DNA from: JAIBCC01 sp963763855
GTDB lineage: Bacteria; Acidobacteriota; Blastocatellia; Pyrinomonadales; Pyrinomonadaceae
Assembly: GCA_963763855.1 (NCBI GenBank)
Contig: CAVXPU010000011.1
Span: 6,390-70,389 of the forward strand
Length of the DNA: 64,000 nucleotides
Direction: 5' to 3'
Below the pieces are notes generated by a model. That model ran no database searches, had not been told where the DNA came from, and worked only from the letters and a program-made list of their open reading frames with translations. How positions within the stretch are numbered: the stretch's first letter is position 1; each line of letters begins with the position of its first letter. Shown piece by piece: positions 50,887 to 59,054 of this stretch. The translations under genes and the position numbers were made by a program.

Positions 50887-51909
50887 ATGAATCTTTACGA
50901 ATTAACGACAACTTTGATGAATATTCCTTCTGTTTCTGGTGAAGAAGAGGCTGTGGGGATATTTTTAGGAAGGCATTTATTAAGGCTCGGCTGGAATGTT
51001 GAGCTTCAGCCTGTTTCGGAAAATCAGAGCAATGTGATTGCCTGGCTCAATGAAACGCCAAGAGTTTTTCTTTCGACTCACATGGATGTCGTTCCGCCGC
51101 ATATTTCGCCAACCGAAGATGATGAAAAGATTTACGGTCGCGGAGCGTGTGACGCGAAGGGAATTATCGCGGCTCAGATCACGGCGGCGGAAGATCTTCG
51201 AAAGCAGGGAATAAATGATATTGGTCTGCTTTTTACTGTGGACGAAGAGCAGTCTTCAACTGGTGCGAAGGTAGCAAATGAACATCCGATTGCCCAGAAA
51301 TGTGAATTTTTGATCAATGGCGAACCGACTGACAACGATTTGGCGATTGGTTCGAAGGGAAGTTTGCGAATGTTTTTACGGACAAAGGGCAAAGCGGCAC
51401 ATTCGGCATATCCCGAAGAAGGCGATTCTGCCATCGAAAAATTACTTGATGTTTTGACTGATTTACGCGAAATTGAATTGCCAAATGATGAATTTTTTGG
51501 CGAAACGACAATGAATATCGGGACAATTGCGGGCGGATTAAAAACAAATATTATTCCTCCAAATGCTGAAGCAGGTTTGCACGTTCGCTTGGTGACAGAC
51601 GAAAAACCGATTGTCGAAAAATTAGAAAAAGTTATCGGTGAACGTGGCGAATTAGAAATTGCTTCGTTTAGTTTGCCGGTTAAAATGTTGCAAGTAGAAG
51701 GCTTTACGCAAAAAGTCGTGAGATTTACGACTGACATTCCACATCTGACAAATTGGGGAACTCCGCTGTTACTCGGTGCAGGTTCGATTTTGGTTGCACA
51801 TACAAAGAACGAATTTGTGCTGAAAAAAGATTTGGAAGAATCGGTTGGATTGTATGTAAATTTGGTGAAGAAATTGCTCACCGCAGAGACACAGAGGGCA
51901 CAGAGTTAG
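50887..51909 (+). CDS. M20 family deacylase (ArgE/DapE-like)
   Basis: The 340-aa metalloenzyme has the first ligand region STHMDVVPPHI, the second GRGACDAKGIIA, the catalytic Glu in TVDEEQSSTG and the dimerisation domain RTKGKAAHSAYPEEGDSAIEK. It removes an acyl group from an amino acid such as N-acetyl-ornithine or succinyl-diaminopimelate. Close neighbours proA, proB and dapB suggest arginine or lysine synthesis, but the substrate is not fixed. The last residues (LTAETQRAQS) are encoded by an invading repeat element and are not part of the native fold. Confidence 0.88.
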   Translation: MNLYELTTTLMNIPSVSGEEEAVGIFLGRHLLRLGWNVELQPVSENQSNVIAWLNETPRVFLSTHMDVVPPHISPTEDDEKIYGRGACDAKGIIAAQITAAEDLRKQGINDIGLLFTVDEEQSSTGAKVANEHPIAQKCEFLINGEPTDNDLAIGSKGSLRMFLRTKGKAAHSAYPEEGDSAIEKLLDVLTDLREIELPNDEFFGETTMNIGTIAGGLKTNIIPPNAEAGLHVRLVTDEKPIVEKLEKVIGERGELEIASFSLPVKMLQVEGFTQKVVRFTTDIPHLTNWGTPLLLGAGSILVAHTKNEFVLKKDLEESVGLYVNLVKKLLTAETQRAQS

Positions 51910-51954
51910 ATTTGTTTTTCCCGAAACCAATTGACATCCGTGTTTCTATGGTGA
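51878..51954. repeat. CACAGAG-family element overlapping the end of the M20 gene (degenerate)
   Basis: The left arm CACCGCAGAGACACAGAGGG encodes the final residues of the deacylase. The right arm CCGTGTTTCTATGGTGAA is eroded. The same family as 15807-15882. Confidence 0.7.
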
Positions 51955-52003
51955 ATTAAAAGTAAGTGAATCAAGAGTAAGATTTAAGTGGTTGTCTTAC
52001 AAT

Positions 52004-52177
52004 ATAGCCACGTCATTTATGACGTGGTAGTGATAAACAAAAGTTTTTTAGGGCGTTTTAACGTCCTTACATAGATTGATAGTTTTAATTCAATCGGCTC
52101 AAGCCAAAATAAAAAGGACGTTGAAACGCCCTTAGTGTTTTAATCAATTGTCACCACGCCATAAATGACGTGGCTAT
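52004..52177. repeat. Nested palindromic element of 174 bp (MITE-like)
   Basis: Outer arms: ATAGCCACGTCATTTATGAC at 52004 and its inverted copy ending GACGTGGCTAT at 52177. Each outer arm contains its own palindrome (CCACGTCAT with ATGACGTGG). Inner arms: AGGGCGTTTTAACGTCCTT (52050-52068) and AAGGACGTTGAAACGCCCTT (52114-52133). It occupies most of the 314-bp gap between the M20 gene and dapB, which has no other gene. Confidence 0.85.
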
Positions 52178-52223
52178 TTAAATAGAAATATTGAGATTTT
52201 TCTACCCTTGATCCAAATAATTT

Positions 52224-52946
52224 ATGAATATAGCATTGATCGGATACGGTGCGATGGGCAAACTTATCGCCAATCTTTTACACGAACAAGGTGATGAAGT
52301 TGCCGTAATTATTGATGATAAAGACGCAAATCTTTCCGCAAGCGAACTTGCCGAAAAATTAAAAGGCGTTGATGCTGCGATAGATTTCTCCACTGCCGAA
52401 GCTGTTTTGCGGAATGTTGAAGCCTGTATGATCGCAAATGTCGCGTTGGTTGAGGGCACAACCGGTTGGAATAACGAGAAAGACGCGGTTCGCGAATTGG
52501 TCGAAGAACACAACGGAGCTTTTGTTTTCGGAGCAAATTTTTCGGTCGGCGTAAATATTTTTTATCGAATTGTTTCTCAAGCCAGCGAGCTTTTTTCTAA
52601 GTTTGAAGGTTACGAAACTTTCATCGAAGAACGTCATCATTCACGCAAAATAGACGCACCTTCAGGAACTGCTTTGAAACTGCAAGACATTGTTTCGCAA
52701 CATATTACAAAAGAATTTTCAGTCGCGGCAACTCGTGCAGGAAACATTCCCGGAACTCATATTGTCGGATTTGACGGCACGGCAGACACAATTGAATTGA
52801 CTCACACAGCACGTTCACGAGAAGGTTTTGCTTCGGGTTCAATTGTTGCGGCGAAATGGATTATCGGGAAGAAAGGCTTCTGGGAATTTACGGAAGTTAT
52901 GGACGAAATTATCGGCACACAGATCGATAGCGATTTGGTTTCTTGA
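52224..52946 (+). CDS. dapB: 4-hydroxy-tetrahydrodipicolinate reductase
   Basis: The 240-aa protein carries out the second step specific to lysine/diaminopimelate synthesis. The Rossmann motif is IALIGYGAMGKLIA, followed by AAIDFSTAEAVL, VEGTTGWN and the catalytic EERHHSRKIDAPSGTALKL with the active His and Lys. The length is slightly short but complete. A palindromic hairpin begins immediately after the stop codon. dapA lies 10 kb downstream, not adjacent. Confidence 0.94.
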   Translation: MNIALIGYGAMGKLIANLLHEQGDEVAVIIDDKDANLSASELAEKLKGVDAAIDFSTAEAVLRNVEACMIANVALVEGTTGWNNEKDAVRELVEEHNGAFVFGANFSVGVNIFYRIVSQASELFSKFEGYETFIEERHHSRKIDAPSGTALKLQDIVSQHITKEFSVAATRAGNIPGTHIVGFDGTADTIELTHTARSREGFASGSIVAAKWIIGKKGFWEFTEVMDEIIGTQIDSDLVS

Positions 52947-53009
52947 ATCAGTACATGGAGCGGTAGCGACTTGGCAAGCATCAGGTCGCTACCGCTCCGT
53001 GTACTGATT
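52947..53009. repeat. Perfectly abutting 25-bp-arm hairpin after dapB
   Basis: AATCAGTACATGGAGCGGTA continues to GCGAC and is mirrored by GTCGC-TACCGCTCCGTGTACTGATT, with two mismatches over 25 bp. The first base follows the dapB TGA directly. It may terminate or stabilise the dapB mRNA. No T-run follows. Confidence 0.8.
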
Positions 53010-53049
53010 GTAATTGAGAAATCCCCAAATTGGGCGTATGCTTCCATCT

Positions 53050-55185
53050 ATGAGCGAACAAATTCTTGACGATTCCGATTTTGAAATTATTGACGTTACT
53101 CCAAAGCCTAAATCTAAACGACGTTGGGGTTTGTGGATTATTTTGGCTGCCGTATTAGTTTCGATTTTTACTCTGCCGAGATTGGTCGGGATTTATGTTG
53201 ATTCTTTGTGGTTTGATTCGCTCGGTTATTCGCCCGTTTATTGGTATCAACTCAAAATAAAACTCGCTCTATTTTTTGTTTTTGGACTGCTGACGTTTTT
53301 CATTTTGCGTACGATTTTCAGTATTCTGGCTCGTCTCTTTGCATCTCACGCCGTTGCTCCGAGAGCAATTGTTGTTAATGAACAGCAAACCGTGATGTTT
53401 GATCCGGGCATTTTTCTAAAACCTGTCGGCTGGGTTGTTTCGATTATTTTTGCATTGGGTTACGGTGTTTATTTCAGCAATCAATGGGAAGCATTTGCAC
53501 TCTATTTTAATCAGCAAGCGATGGCGGCGACTGATCCGATTTTTAATAATCCGGTCAGTTTTTATTTGTTTACATTGCCGGTGTTTGAAGTATTGAGCAG
53601 TTGGTTTTCAAGGCTAACGATTATCTTTTTGATTGCGAGTGTTGTTTATTCTTTGGCTACGCTGAGCAAAAAAGATACGGCGAAAAAGACTCGCTATTTG
53701 GTTTTGTCAATCGCTTTGGCATTGGTTGCGTTGACGCTTTCGGTCGGGGTTTACCTCGGGCGTTATGCGTATCTTTGGCGAGACCATCAAACTTTTACAG
53801 GCGTAAATTATACCGAGTATCACTATATTTTACCTGCTTCGTTTATTCTCGCTATTGTTTTGGTAGTTGCTGCCGTCATTGCACTTATCAATGGTTTTGT
53901 GATGAATAATTTACGAATCGTAATCGGTGCAATTGCTTTGCCGATTGTGGTTTATGTGATTGGATTGGTGCTGATTCCGGGTTATGTCCAAAGCTTTATT
54001 GTCAAACCAAATGAATTAGACCGCGAAACGCCTTTTATTGAAAACAACATTGCCTGGACGCGAACCGCCTTTAAATTAGACAAAATTGAGGTTCAAGATT
54101 TTCAAGCTGATACGACAACAGCTTCGTTCGACATCGAAAAAAATCGTGCAACGGTTGATAATATTCGCCTTTGGGATCGTCCCGAATTGCAATCTACGCT
54201 TAAACAATTGCAAGAAATTCGCAATTATTATGATTTTACGACGGTTGATGTTGACCGTTACAAAATTGACGGACAAAAGCGTTTGATGATGGTTGCCGCC
54301 CGTGAATTAGATGTCAATAATTTGCCCGAAGCATCGCGAAATTGGGTTAATCAAAAATTGACTTACACCCACGGTTACGGCGTTACGATGAACACGGCGA
54401 ATGGTTTTACAACCGAAGGTCGTCCGCAATTTGTTCTTTCAAATATGCCGGTTGAATCAACCGCACCCGAATTAAAATTAACTCGTCCGCAGATTTATTT
54501 TGGGCAAAAAACCGATTCGGACGTTTATGTCATGACGAATCAAAAAGAGTTTGATTTTCCGCAAGGCGATTCAAATACTTACACAACTTACGAAGGCACG
54601 GGCGGAATTGCCATCGGAAGCGGTTTGCGTCGTCTGATTTTGGCAACGACATTAGGCGATCTGACAAAACTTCCTTTTTCAGACGATGTAACGAGCGAAA
54701 GTCGCGTTTTGATGCGTCGCAACATCACGGAAAGAGTTAAAACGATTGCACCATTTTTGATTTTAGACGAAGATCCATACATCGTTGTTGACGCAAGCGG
54801 AAGATTGGTTTGGATAATTGATGCGTTTACCGAAACAAACCGTTATCCATATTCGAGGCACTTTCAAGCCCAAGGACAAAACATAAATTACATCCGCAAC
54901 AGCGTTAAAATTACGGTTGATGCTTACAATGGCGATGTCAATTTTTACAATTTTGACGAAGAAGATGAGCTCTTGAAAACTTATCAAAATATGTTTCCGA
55001 CGATGTTTCAACCGGCAAACAAAATGCCCGCTGATTTGCGTGAACATGTCCGTTTTCCTGAAACATTGCTCGAAACTCAAGGTCAGGCTTACGGACTTTA
55101 TCACACGACAAATCCGAAGATATTTTTCCAACGCGAAGACGTTTGGACGCAAGCAAGCGTGGTAACCAAAGGGCGAAAACAATAA
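53050..55185 (+). CDS. UPF0182 family membrane protein, N-terminal part (frameshifted)
   Basis: ATG 53050 begins MSEQILDDSDFEI; earlier in-frame starts have no ribosome binding site. The N-terminal third has seven hydrophobic helices (WGLWIILAAVLVSIFTLPRLVGIYVDSLWFDSLGY and others). The large soluble part carries the UPF0182 signature (PFIENNIAWTRTAFKL, PQIYFGQKTDSDVYVMT, PYIVVDASGRLVWIIDAFTETNRYPYS). The frame ends early because of one extra G in the GGG at 55171-55173. The remainder is the next entry. The function of the family is unknown. Confidence 0.85.
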   Translation: MSEQILDDSDFEIIDVTPKPKSKRRWGLWIILAAVLVSIFTLPRLVGIYVDSLWFDSLGYSPVYWYQLKIKLALFFVFGLLTFFILRTIFSILARLFASHAVAPRAIVVNEQQTVMFDPGIFLKPVGWVVSIIFALGYGVYFSNQWEAFALYFNQQAMAATDPIFNNPVSFYLFTLPVFEVLSSWFSRLTIIFLIASVVYSLATLSKKDTAKKTRYLVLSIALALVALTLSVGVYLGRYAYLWRDHQTFTGVNYTEYHYILPASFILAIVLVVAAVIALINGFVMNNLRIVIGAIALPIVVYVIGLVLIPGYVQSFIVKPNELDRETPFIENNIAWTRTAFKLDKIEVQDFQADTTTASFDIEKNRATVDNIRLWDRPELQSTLKQLQEIRNYYDFTTVDVDRYKIDGQKRLMMVAARELDVNNLPEASRNWVNQKLTYTHGYGVTMNTANGFTTEGRPQFVLSNMPVESTAPELKLTRPQIYFGQKTDSDVYVMTNQKEFDFPQGDSNTYTTYEGTGGIAIGSGLRRLILATTLGDLTKLPFSDDVTSESRVLMRRNITERVKTIAPFLILDEDPYIVVDASGRLVWIIDAFTETNRYPYSRHFQAQGQNINYIRNSVKITVDAYNGDVNFYNFDEEDELLKTYQNMFPTMFQPANKMPADLREHVRFPETLLETQGQAYGLYHTTNPKIFFQREDVWTQASVVTKGRKQ

Positions 55186-55264
55186 TCAAGCCCAGCCGCT
55201 GAAGCCTTATTTTGTCTTAGCCCAACTGCCGAATAATAAAAACGAACTCGAGTTTGTAAAGATC

Positions 55265-55873
55265 GTGACGTTCACTCCGGCAAATCGAAATAATTTGATC
55301 GCCTTGATGGCTGGACGCAGCGACGGCGAAAATTACGGCAAACTTTTGGTCTATTCTCTGCCGAAATCGCGGTTTATTGATGGACCTCTTCAAATCGAAG
55401 CCCGCATTGATCAAGACCCAACACTTTCGGGGCAATTTACGCTTTGGAATCAGCAAGGTTCAAAAATTGAACGCGGGAATTTGATGGTAATTCCGGTCGG
55501 AAAAGGATTGCTTTATGTTCAACCGATTTTCCTCCAAGCCGACCGCAGCCCAATGCCCGAACTCCGAATGGTCGTCCTCGCAACCCAAGAACGAATCGCC
55601 TACGGTCCAAATTTCGCCGCCGCTTTAGCCAGTATGTTTGGCGAAACCGCAGGTAAAAAAGAAGACCCGAAAGTTGCGAAAACAGACGATAAAAAAGAAC
55701 CGACAACCACAACTTTATCGCCAAACACCCAACAACTAATCAACCGAGCCGCCCAAGAATTTACTGATTATCAACAACTAAATTCACAAGGCAAATTTGC
55801 GGATGCAGGAAAGAAACTCGAAGATTTGAAACGGACTTTGGAAGAATTGAAGAAAGGTGGCGGGAAGTTGTAG
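55265..55873 (+). CDS. UPF0182 family membrane protein, C-terminal part (frameshifted)
   Basis: The product begins with FTPANRNNLIALMAGRSDGENYGKLLVYSLPKSR and ends in the family C-terminus (LRMVVLATQERIAYGPNFAAAL), then a Lys/Thr-rich linker and a charged helix. In the corrected frame, residues QAQPLKPYFVLAQLPNNKNELEFVKIVT connect it to the upstream entry without a gap. Together they give about 940 aa, the normal length. Confidence 0.82.
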   Translation: MTFTPANRNNLIALMAGRSDGENYGKLLVYSLPKSRFIDGPLQIEARIDQDPTLSGQFTLWNQQGSKIERGNLMVIPVGKGLLYVQPIFLQADRSPMPELRMVVLATQERIAYGPNFAAALASMFGETAGKKEDPKVAKTDDKKEPTTTTLSPNTQQLINRAAQEFTDYQQLNSQGKFADAGKKLEDLKRTLEELKKGGGKL

Positions 55874-55933
55874 GACAGTTGCTTAATTCATTATTTTAAT
55901 GGGGATAAGACTATATTATTGAATTATAAATAA

Positions 55934-56719
55934 ATGCCGATTAAAGTAAAATCAGAGCTAACAATACGGCAACATTTGCTTGCCGCAAGCGGTAATTTGT
56001 GTGCGTTTCCGGGATGTGATGCCTTGATATTTGATTTAGAGCATGCATCCTTGATTGGAGATTTAGCTCACATAAAAGGTGAAAACCCTACCTCAGCTAG
56101 GTATGATGAAACTCAAACAGATGATGAACGTCGGCATTCTTGCAATCGCCTCGCCCTGTGTAAAAAGCATCATAAGATAGTCGATGATAGGGAGGATATC
56201 TTCCCAACAGAATCTCTCGTGGAAATGAAAAATACCCACGAGGAGCGAGTCGCAAATATCGGAGACCGGAACTGGTTAAAACCTGCCAACACAATAATCG
56301 AGATGAATGTAGGACTGCGTGAACGAATCCATTTGCACTATTGGATTGATCGGACGGGTAAACCGCAAATTTATTCTAATAGAAAACTGGCTGTTACGAA
56401 ATCATTGATGAATCTTAGTTTGGGTTTGGCAAAGATAAGCGGATTAATTGAAGCATTAGAAAACCATCGAGAGCACAATGAATTTGCAAAAACATTTTTG
56501 GAACAATCTTGGGCGAAACTGGATTTGGAGGATACTACTGTAATTGCAAGTATTTTACGAATGATGGCAATGACACCGGATGTAACTTTTGGTGAATTTA
56601 TTGGTTTTGTAGTCGTAGGAAACGACCCGACTAATTTGCTAGCTGAAATGGCAAAAAAATTAAACGAAGTTGCAGATAAAAGCCCCGGTTTGTCAAAGGT
56701 AATTGCTCAAATCGGTTGA
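55934..56719 (+). CDS. HNH-type nuclease-like protein
   Basis: The 261-aa product has a first Cys pair (NLCAFPGCDALIFD), a central GDLAHIKGENPTSARYD and a later LCKKHHKIVDD, which together match zinc-bound HNH modules. The C-terminal half is helical (LMNLSLGLAKISGLIEALENHREHNEFAKTF) and not recognised. It could be a defence or mobile-element nuclease. It stands alone on the plus strand next to the toxin-antitoxin pair, in a region rich in gene remnants. Confidence 0.7.
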   Translation: MPIKVKSELTIRQHLLAASGNLCAFPGCDALIFDLEHASLIGDLAHIKGENPTSARYDETQTDDERRHSCNRLALCKKHHKIVDDREDIFPTESLVEMKNTHEERVANIGDRNWLKPANTIIEMNVGLRERIHLHYWIDRTGKPQIYSNRKLAVTKSLMNLSLGLAKISGLIEALENHREHNEFAKTFLEQSWAKLDLEDTTVIASILRMMAMTPDVTFGEFIGFVVVGNDPTNLLAEMAKKLNEVADKSPGLSKVIAQIG

Positions 56720-56801
56720 ACTGTCCAATTAAACAAAGTCTCAAAAACCTTCATTTTCTCCATCAATTTTCACAAAAGACCGATTCGCTTTATGAACTAT
56801 T

Positions 56802-56925
56802 AGATTTTTCAATAAACTCCGAAGGATATACCCAACCGTTTCTTTCACCCGAATAACCATCGCCAGCTTGGTGCCGGCTTGGTCAAGTTTCGTCACGAAT
56901 TTCTAGGTGTGAATGATACAAATAT
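56802..56925 (-). pseudogene. 3'-end remnant of an M23 peptidase gene
   Basis: The minus strand encodes YLYHSHLEIRDE, a stop, then GDGYSGERNGWVYPSEFIEK. This is a diverged copy of the C-terminus of the M23 pseudogene at 57572-58200 (YLCHLHLEIREES, GVGYSSERNGWVDPSEFIDS). Nucleotide similarity over about 120 bp is roughly 75-80% by eye. It lies on the other side of the toxin-antitoxin pair. Confidence 0.8.
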
Positions 56926-57006
56926 TCGAACCTGTTTAGTGCTGATAACAAAGATTGTTATCCATATCAATCAATGCTAAGATCAGAATCTGAGAGGAGT
57001 ATTTCT

Positions 57007-57267
57007 ATGAATGTTTCACTAACACCTGAACTTGAACAAATCATCAATACCAAAGTGCAAAGCGGTTTATATAATTCTGCGAGTGAAGTTGTGCGTGATG
57101 GAATTCGGTTGTTGCAGCAACGTGACGAGATGCGTCAGATTAAATTAGAAGCCTTGCGTCGGGATATAGAGGAAGGCGTTAAAGCCAGCGAAGAAGGGCG
57201 AGTAAGAGACGGGCGAGAAGTAATGGAAGAACTTAAAAACCGTCTTTTGGAAAGGAAAGCAAGCTAA
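57007..57267 (+). CDS. ParD-type antitoxin
   Basis: ATG 57007 has GAGAGGAG 8-10 nt upstream; an in-frame start at 56974 is rejected. The 86-aa product begins MNVSLTPELEQIINTKVQSGLYNSASEVVRDGIRLL, a ribbon-helix-helix DNA-binding domain of the CC2985/ParD family. The C-terminal helix (QIKLEALRRDIEEGVKASEEGR) would bind and neutralise the toxin. Its stop is directly followed by the toxin ATG. Confidence 0.9.
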   Translation: MNVSLTPELEQIINTKVQSGLYNSASEVVRDGIRLLQQRDEMRQIKLEALRRDIEEGVKASEEGRVRDGREVMEELKNRLLERKAS

Positions 57268-57558
57268 ATGGCATACCTCATTACCGAACCTGCCGAAGCC
57301 GATGTTTACGAAATTATTTCTTACATAGCAGACGACAATTTGGATGCCGCTATGTCAGTCTATAACCGTTTCACGCATTGCTTTGAAATGCTTGCCCAAA
57401 CACCAAAAGCTGGACGCGAACGCAAAGAATTTCGCCACGATGCAAGAAGTTTTCCCGAAGGAAATTATCTCATTTTCTATCGCATTCTCTTCTCAAATGA
57501 TGTTGAAATTTTGCGTGTTTTGCATGGTGCAAGAGATTTAGACGAAATTTTCAGTTAA
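57268..57558 (+). CDS. ParE/RelE-family toxin
   Basis: The 96-aa product has the ParE pattern: LITEPAEADVYEIISYIADDNLDAA, FEMLAQTPKAGRERKEF, NYLIFYRIL and EILRVLHGARDLDEIF. ParE toxins poison DNA gyrase; RelE relatives cut mRNA on ribosomes, and the family call here is by the arrangement and the ParD partner. It starts directly after the antitoxin stop. It lies between two copies of the M23 gene end. Confidence 0.88.
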   Translation: MAYLITEPAEADVYEIISYIADDNLDAAMSVYNRFTHCFEMLAQTPKAGRERKEFRHDARSFPEGNYLIFYRILFSNDVEILRVLHGARDLDEIFS

Positions 57559-57571
57559 TTTCACTTTCTTG

Positions 57572-58200
57572 CTAACGATGAGAATCAATAAATTCCGAAG
57601 GATCAACCCAGCCGTTTCTCTCACTCGAATAACCAACGCCGACTTGATTCCACATCGGACAACTTTCTTCACGAATTTCCAGATGCAAATGACACAAATA
57701 TCTGTCCGTTGGCATTGCCGACTTTGCCGATTTTTTCGCGTTTTTTTACTTCGCCGGAAGTCTTTGAAATCTCTTGCAAATGTCCGTAAAGCGATTCGGA
57801 TTTTTTTGCCGTCGGGCAACGTATGTTCAATGATGACAACATTTCCCCAACCTGTTCCGGCATCTTGGGCGTAAGTGATAACGCCGTTTCCAATCGCATA
57901 AACAGGTTCGCCGCAATCGGTATTTCCGCCCGAATTTTTGTTCCAATCTTCGCCCAGATGAGTTGTCTTGACCAAAATTTGTCGCGTTATACCAATCATC
58001 TTTGGTATCTTTTGCTTCGGTCAAAAACTCTTGTTTTACCAACAGGATACGCAAATTTGTCAGCGATAATTACAGGCTTATTTGCAGAATTATTTGCAGA
58101 GGTTTTGATTTGATGCGTTTTGAGTCGTGCAGGAAAAAAGGAAAGCTGACATCAAAAGGACTAATACTGGAATTTGAAATCTTGAAATGTTGAATTTCAT
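57572..58200 (-). pseudogene. M23 family peptidase lipoprotein, broken by several frameshifts
   Basis: The start has a lipoprotein signal (LLMSAFLFSC) and overlaps the LytTR regulator stop as ATGA. Pieces in different frames then follow in order: VIIADKFAYPVGK, EAKDTKDDWYNATNFGQDN, HLGEDWNKNSGGNTDCGEPVYAIGNGVITYAQ, SLYGHLQEISKTSGEVKKREKIG, YLCHLHLEIREESCPMWNQVG. These are the LytM/M23 core motifs. At least four single-base shifts separate them. The protein would have cleaved peptidoglycan cross-links. It was the last gene of the TPR-kinase-regulator operon. Confidence 0.85.
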
Positions 58201-58961
58201 AGACCTAAAAATTCTTTCAAAATCTTCACACGATCACGGGCGACTATTATTTCGGTTTTTTTCGTAGTTTTCAAGCGAATCACTACTTGCCCCGAAAACC
58301 AGCCGTGAACTTCTTCGATAAAATTTACGTTGACAATTGAATTACGATGAACCCGCAAAAATGTTCGCTTTTCGAGCCGATTTTCCAGTTCGTTTAGACT
58401 GAAATCGAGCGGAAAGTTTTTACCTTCAATTTGCCTGGCAAAAGTCATTTTATCTTCCGCAAAAAAATGTGTAATTTCTTTTACATCAATAATTTGCACC
58501 TTTCCGCCAATGCGTGAAGGCAGACGTTCGAGGGTCGGTTTCGGGGTTAGATTTTCCAGCAGTTTTTGCAGATTCAAATTCGTTTCATTGGACTTTTCTG
58601 CAACGATTTTTTCGAGCTTTTCTAACGCTTTTTCGAGCCGTTCACTTTCAATCGGTTTGAGCAAATAATCAATCGAATAAACTTCAAACGCTTTCAATGC
58701 AAATTCATCAAAGGCGGTTGTAAAAATGACGGGCGGATAATTTTCGAGCTTTTGCAAAAGTTCAAAACCTGTCAATTCGGGCATTTGAATATCGAGGAAG
58801 ATTGCGTCAAGTGTAAGCGTTGGAATAATTTGCAGAGCCTTGAGTGGCTCGGAAGTTTGCCCGATTATTTCAACTTTTTCGGTTTCCAACAAAAGACGCG
58901 ACAACCTTTTGAGTGCGAGAGGTTCATCGTCAATCAAGAAAATTTTTAATTTGTTTGACAT
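58197..58961 (-). CDS. LytTR-family response regulator
   Basis: The 254-aa product has a receiver domain with the phospho-acceptor Asp in IFLDIQMPELTGFELL and the Thr/Lys positions in FTTAFDE and LLKPIESERL. The C-terminal LytTR DNA-binding domain holds FLRVHRNSIVNVNFIEEV and TTKKTEIIVARDRVKIL. It binds direct repeats, usually upstream of envelope or secretion genes. The cognate kinase gene lies directly upstream on the same strand, with an inverted-repeat element between them. Confidence 0.92.
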   Translation of the reverse strand: MSNKLKIFLIDDEPLALKRLSRLLLETEKVEIIGQTSEPLKALQIIPTLTLDAIFLDIQMPELTGFELLQKLENYPPVIFTTAFDEFALKAFEVYSIDYLLKPIESERLEKALEKLEKIVAEKSNETNLNLQKLLENLTPKPTLERLPSRIGGKVQIIDVKEITHFFAEDKMTFARQIEGKNFPLDFSLNELENRLEKRTFLRVHRNSIVNVNFIEEVHGWFSGQVVIRLKTTKKTEIIVARDRVKILKEFLGL

Positions 58962-58991
58962 AAATGAACAAAATTCCTTTTCTGCTTCAAT

Positions 58992-59050
58992 CTGCGAAGT
59001 CTGCGGGGAATTTGTGTTTTTCTCCCGCAGAACTCGCAGAAACTCGCGGA
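58992..59050. repeat. Intergenic inverted-repeat element (CGCAGA family)
   Basis: CTGCGAAGTCTGCGGG at the left and CCCGCAGAACTCGCAGAAAC at the right form the arms. It lies between the LytTR regulator and the LytS-like kinase genes. Confidence 0.7.
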
Positions 59051-59054
59051 TAAT

